From: an uncultured Oscillospiraceae bacterium
Lineage (GTDB): Bacteria > Bacillota > Clostridia > Oscillospirales > Acutalibacteraceae
NCBI GenBank assembly: GCA_900556765.1
Contig: USQH01000032.1
Span: 1 to 12,652 of the forward strand
Reading direction: 5' to 3'
Length of the DNA stretch: 12,652 nt
The translations under genes and the position numbers were made by a program. How positions within the stretch are numbered: the stretch's first letter is position 1; each line of letters begins with the position of its first letter. The notes beneath the pieces were generated by a model that worked only from the letters and a program-made list of their open reading frames with translations, was not told the origin of the DNA and did no database searches. Shown here one piece after another: positions 11,734 through 12,652 of this stretch.

Positions 11734-12652
11734 TTGCAAACGGGCAAATTCATTAAAAATGCCGCGGCGCTGACAGTTACGGCGCTGATACTGCGCTCCA
11801 TAGGAATGGTTTTCCGCATATGGCTGTCGGCTGCCGTCGGTGAGGAAGGCATGGGGCTGTATCAGCTCATAATATCGGTATATGTGCTCGCGTCGACCTT
11901 TGCGACAAGCGGCATATGCACCGCCGTGACCCGTCTGATCGCGGAGGAACTGGAATGCGGCGGCGAGAAGTCGGTGCGGCGTATACTGCGCCGCTCGGTG
12001 CTGCTGTCGCTGATAGTCGCGGCGGTGTCGACGGCGGCAGTCTTTCTGCTTGCCGACGGGATAGCCGTGTACTGGATAAAGGACGCGCGCGCGGCACTGT
12101 CACTGCGAATACTGTCGCTGTCGCTGCCCTTTATGGGGGTGTCGTCCTGCATTCGCGGCTACTTTATCGCCAGACGGCGCGTTGCCGTGCAGTCGACCGC
12201 TCAGATATTCGAGCAGCTCGTGCGTATTTCGCTGATAATGTTAATTATCGGTCGGTTTGCACCGCTTGGAATAGGCTACGCCTGTGCCGCGGTGCTCATC
12301 GGAGACACAGTCGCGGAGGCGTGCGCCTGCGTGTATATGTACATCGGCTATCTGCGTGACAAAAAGCGCGCGGCGGACGGAGCGGCAGTCGGGCGAAGCT
12401 CGCCTCCCTACTCGGTCGTGGGGCGTATCGTTTCCATTTCGCTGCCGATAACGGCGGGACGGTATCTCACCACCGCGCTGAGAACGGCGGAAAACCTGCT
12501 CGTGCCGCAAAAGCTGGCTGCCGCAGGCGGCTCGTACGACGGGGCGCTGGCGGCGTTCGGGCGGCTCAAGGGAATGGCTCTGCCGATACTTTTCTTTCCC
12601 GGCTCGTTTTTGTCGGCGCTGTCCACACTGATGGTGCCGGAAATGTCGGCGG
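11734..12652 (+). CDS. spoVB: SpoVB-type oligosaccharide flippase (MATE/MVF superfamily), N-terminal part
   Basis: The open frame begins with TTG at 11734, directly after the TGA of the preceding gene and in the same frame, and stays open to the window edge (306 codons). It reads LQTGKFIKNAAALTVTALIL, then RSIGMVFRIWLSAAVGEEGMGLYQLI. The EGMGLYQL motif and N-terminal amphipathic start are typical of SpoVB/MurJ-like lipid-linked polysaccharide flippases. At least six hydrophobic helices are visible, together with SCIRGYFIARRRVAVQSTAQIFEQLVRI, a strong SpoVB-type signature. SpoVB is required for cortex synthesis in Bacillus. I chose the TTG start because the conserved N-terminus begins there and the next in-frame ATG (about 11806) would delete the first helix. 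The C-terminal half lies outside the window. Other members of this flippase family cannot be excluded. Confidence 0.8.
   Translation, partial: MQTGKFIKNAAALTVTALILRSIGMVFRIWLSAAVGEEGMGLYQLIISVYVLASTFATSGICTAVTRLIAEELECGGEKSVRRILRRSVLLSLIVAAVSTAAVFLLADGIAVYWIKDARAALSLRILSLSLPFMGVSSCIRGYFIARRRVAVQSTAQIFEQLVRISLIMLIIGRFAPLGIGYACAAVLIGDTVAEACACVYMYIGYLRDKKRAADGAAVGRSSPPYSVVGRIVSISLPITAGRYLTTALRTAENLLVPQKLAAAGGSYDGALAAFGRLKGMALPILFFPGSFLSALSTLMVPEMSA

Overview
The window looks like a chromosomal segment of a fairly GC-rich, spore-forming Clostridia-class Firmicute, probably an Oscillospiraceae/Ruminococcaceae-type gut bacterium. The reasons are strong AGGAGG ribosome-binding sites, sigma-A promoters with good TTGACA/TATAAT boxes, YitT and YetF-family membrane proteins, and a spore-cortex SleC-like/SpoVB gene cluster. 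The species cannot be named from the sequence.

Layout from left to right. Bases 1-2040 hold two leftward TetR-type regulators. The leftmost runs off the window edge. The second (1315-1944) heads a three-gene operon with a small membrane protein (875-1318) and a protein that looks like two AbrB-type folds in tandem (377-844). Each TetR promoter carries its own palindromic operators, so each is probably autorepressed. Bases 2042-2677 hold a leftward Vat/XAT-family O-acetyltransferase (streptogramin A acetyltransferase type) with an internal GC step. Bases 2769-2900 hold tRNA-Ser(GGA) with encoded CCA and a perfect terminator hairpin directly behind it.

Bases 3087-4102 hold a translationally coupled YetF-like (DUF421) and DUF4363 pair. 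Bases 4104-4763 carry remnants of a mobile-element control region: a broken ribbon-helix-helix gene, a truncated XRE fragment and an intact small HTH protein. A YitT-family membrane protein (5021-5911) and a DUF1643 protein (6007-6627) follow. About 400 bp of T-poor, gene-free DNA then ends in a bidirectional terminator.

Bases 7111-8352 encode a leftward PrsA/SurA-like lipoprotein whose parvulin domain is interrupted by a Ser/Thr-rich insert. Divergent from it, 8500-12652 is a tightly packed rightward cluster: a disordered, repeat-containing protein ending in a SleC-N-like beta-sandwich; a SpoIID/SleC-like protein with three peptidoglycan-binding repeats; a short protein with two more such repeats; and a SpoVB-type flippase cut by the right edge. 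This four-gene cluster is the most interesting part. It looks like the single-chain SleC layout (pro/N domain, SpoIID-like domain, wall-binding domain) distributed over separate co-translated polypeptides next to a sporulation flippase.

All calls come from reading the sequence and remembered family features. No database search was run.
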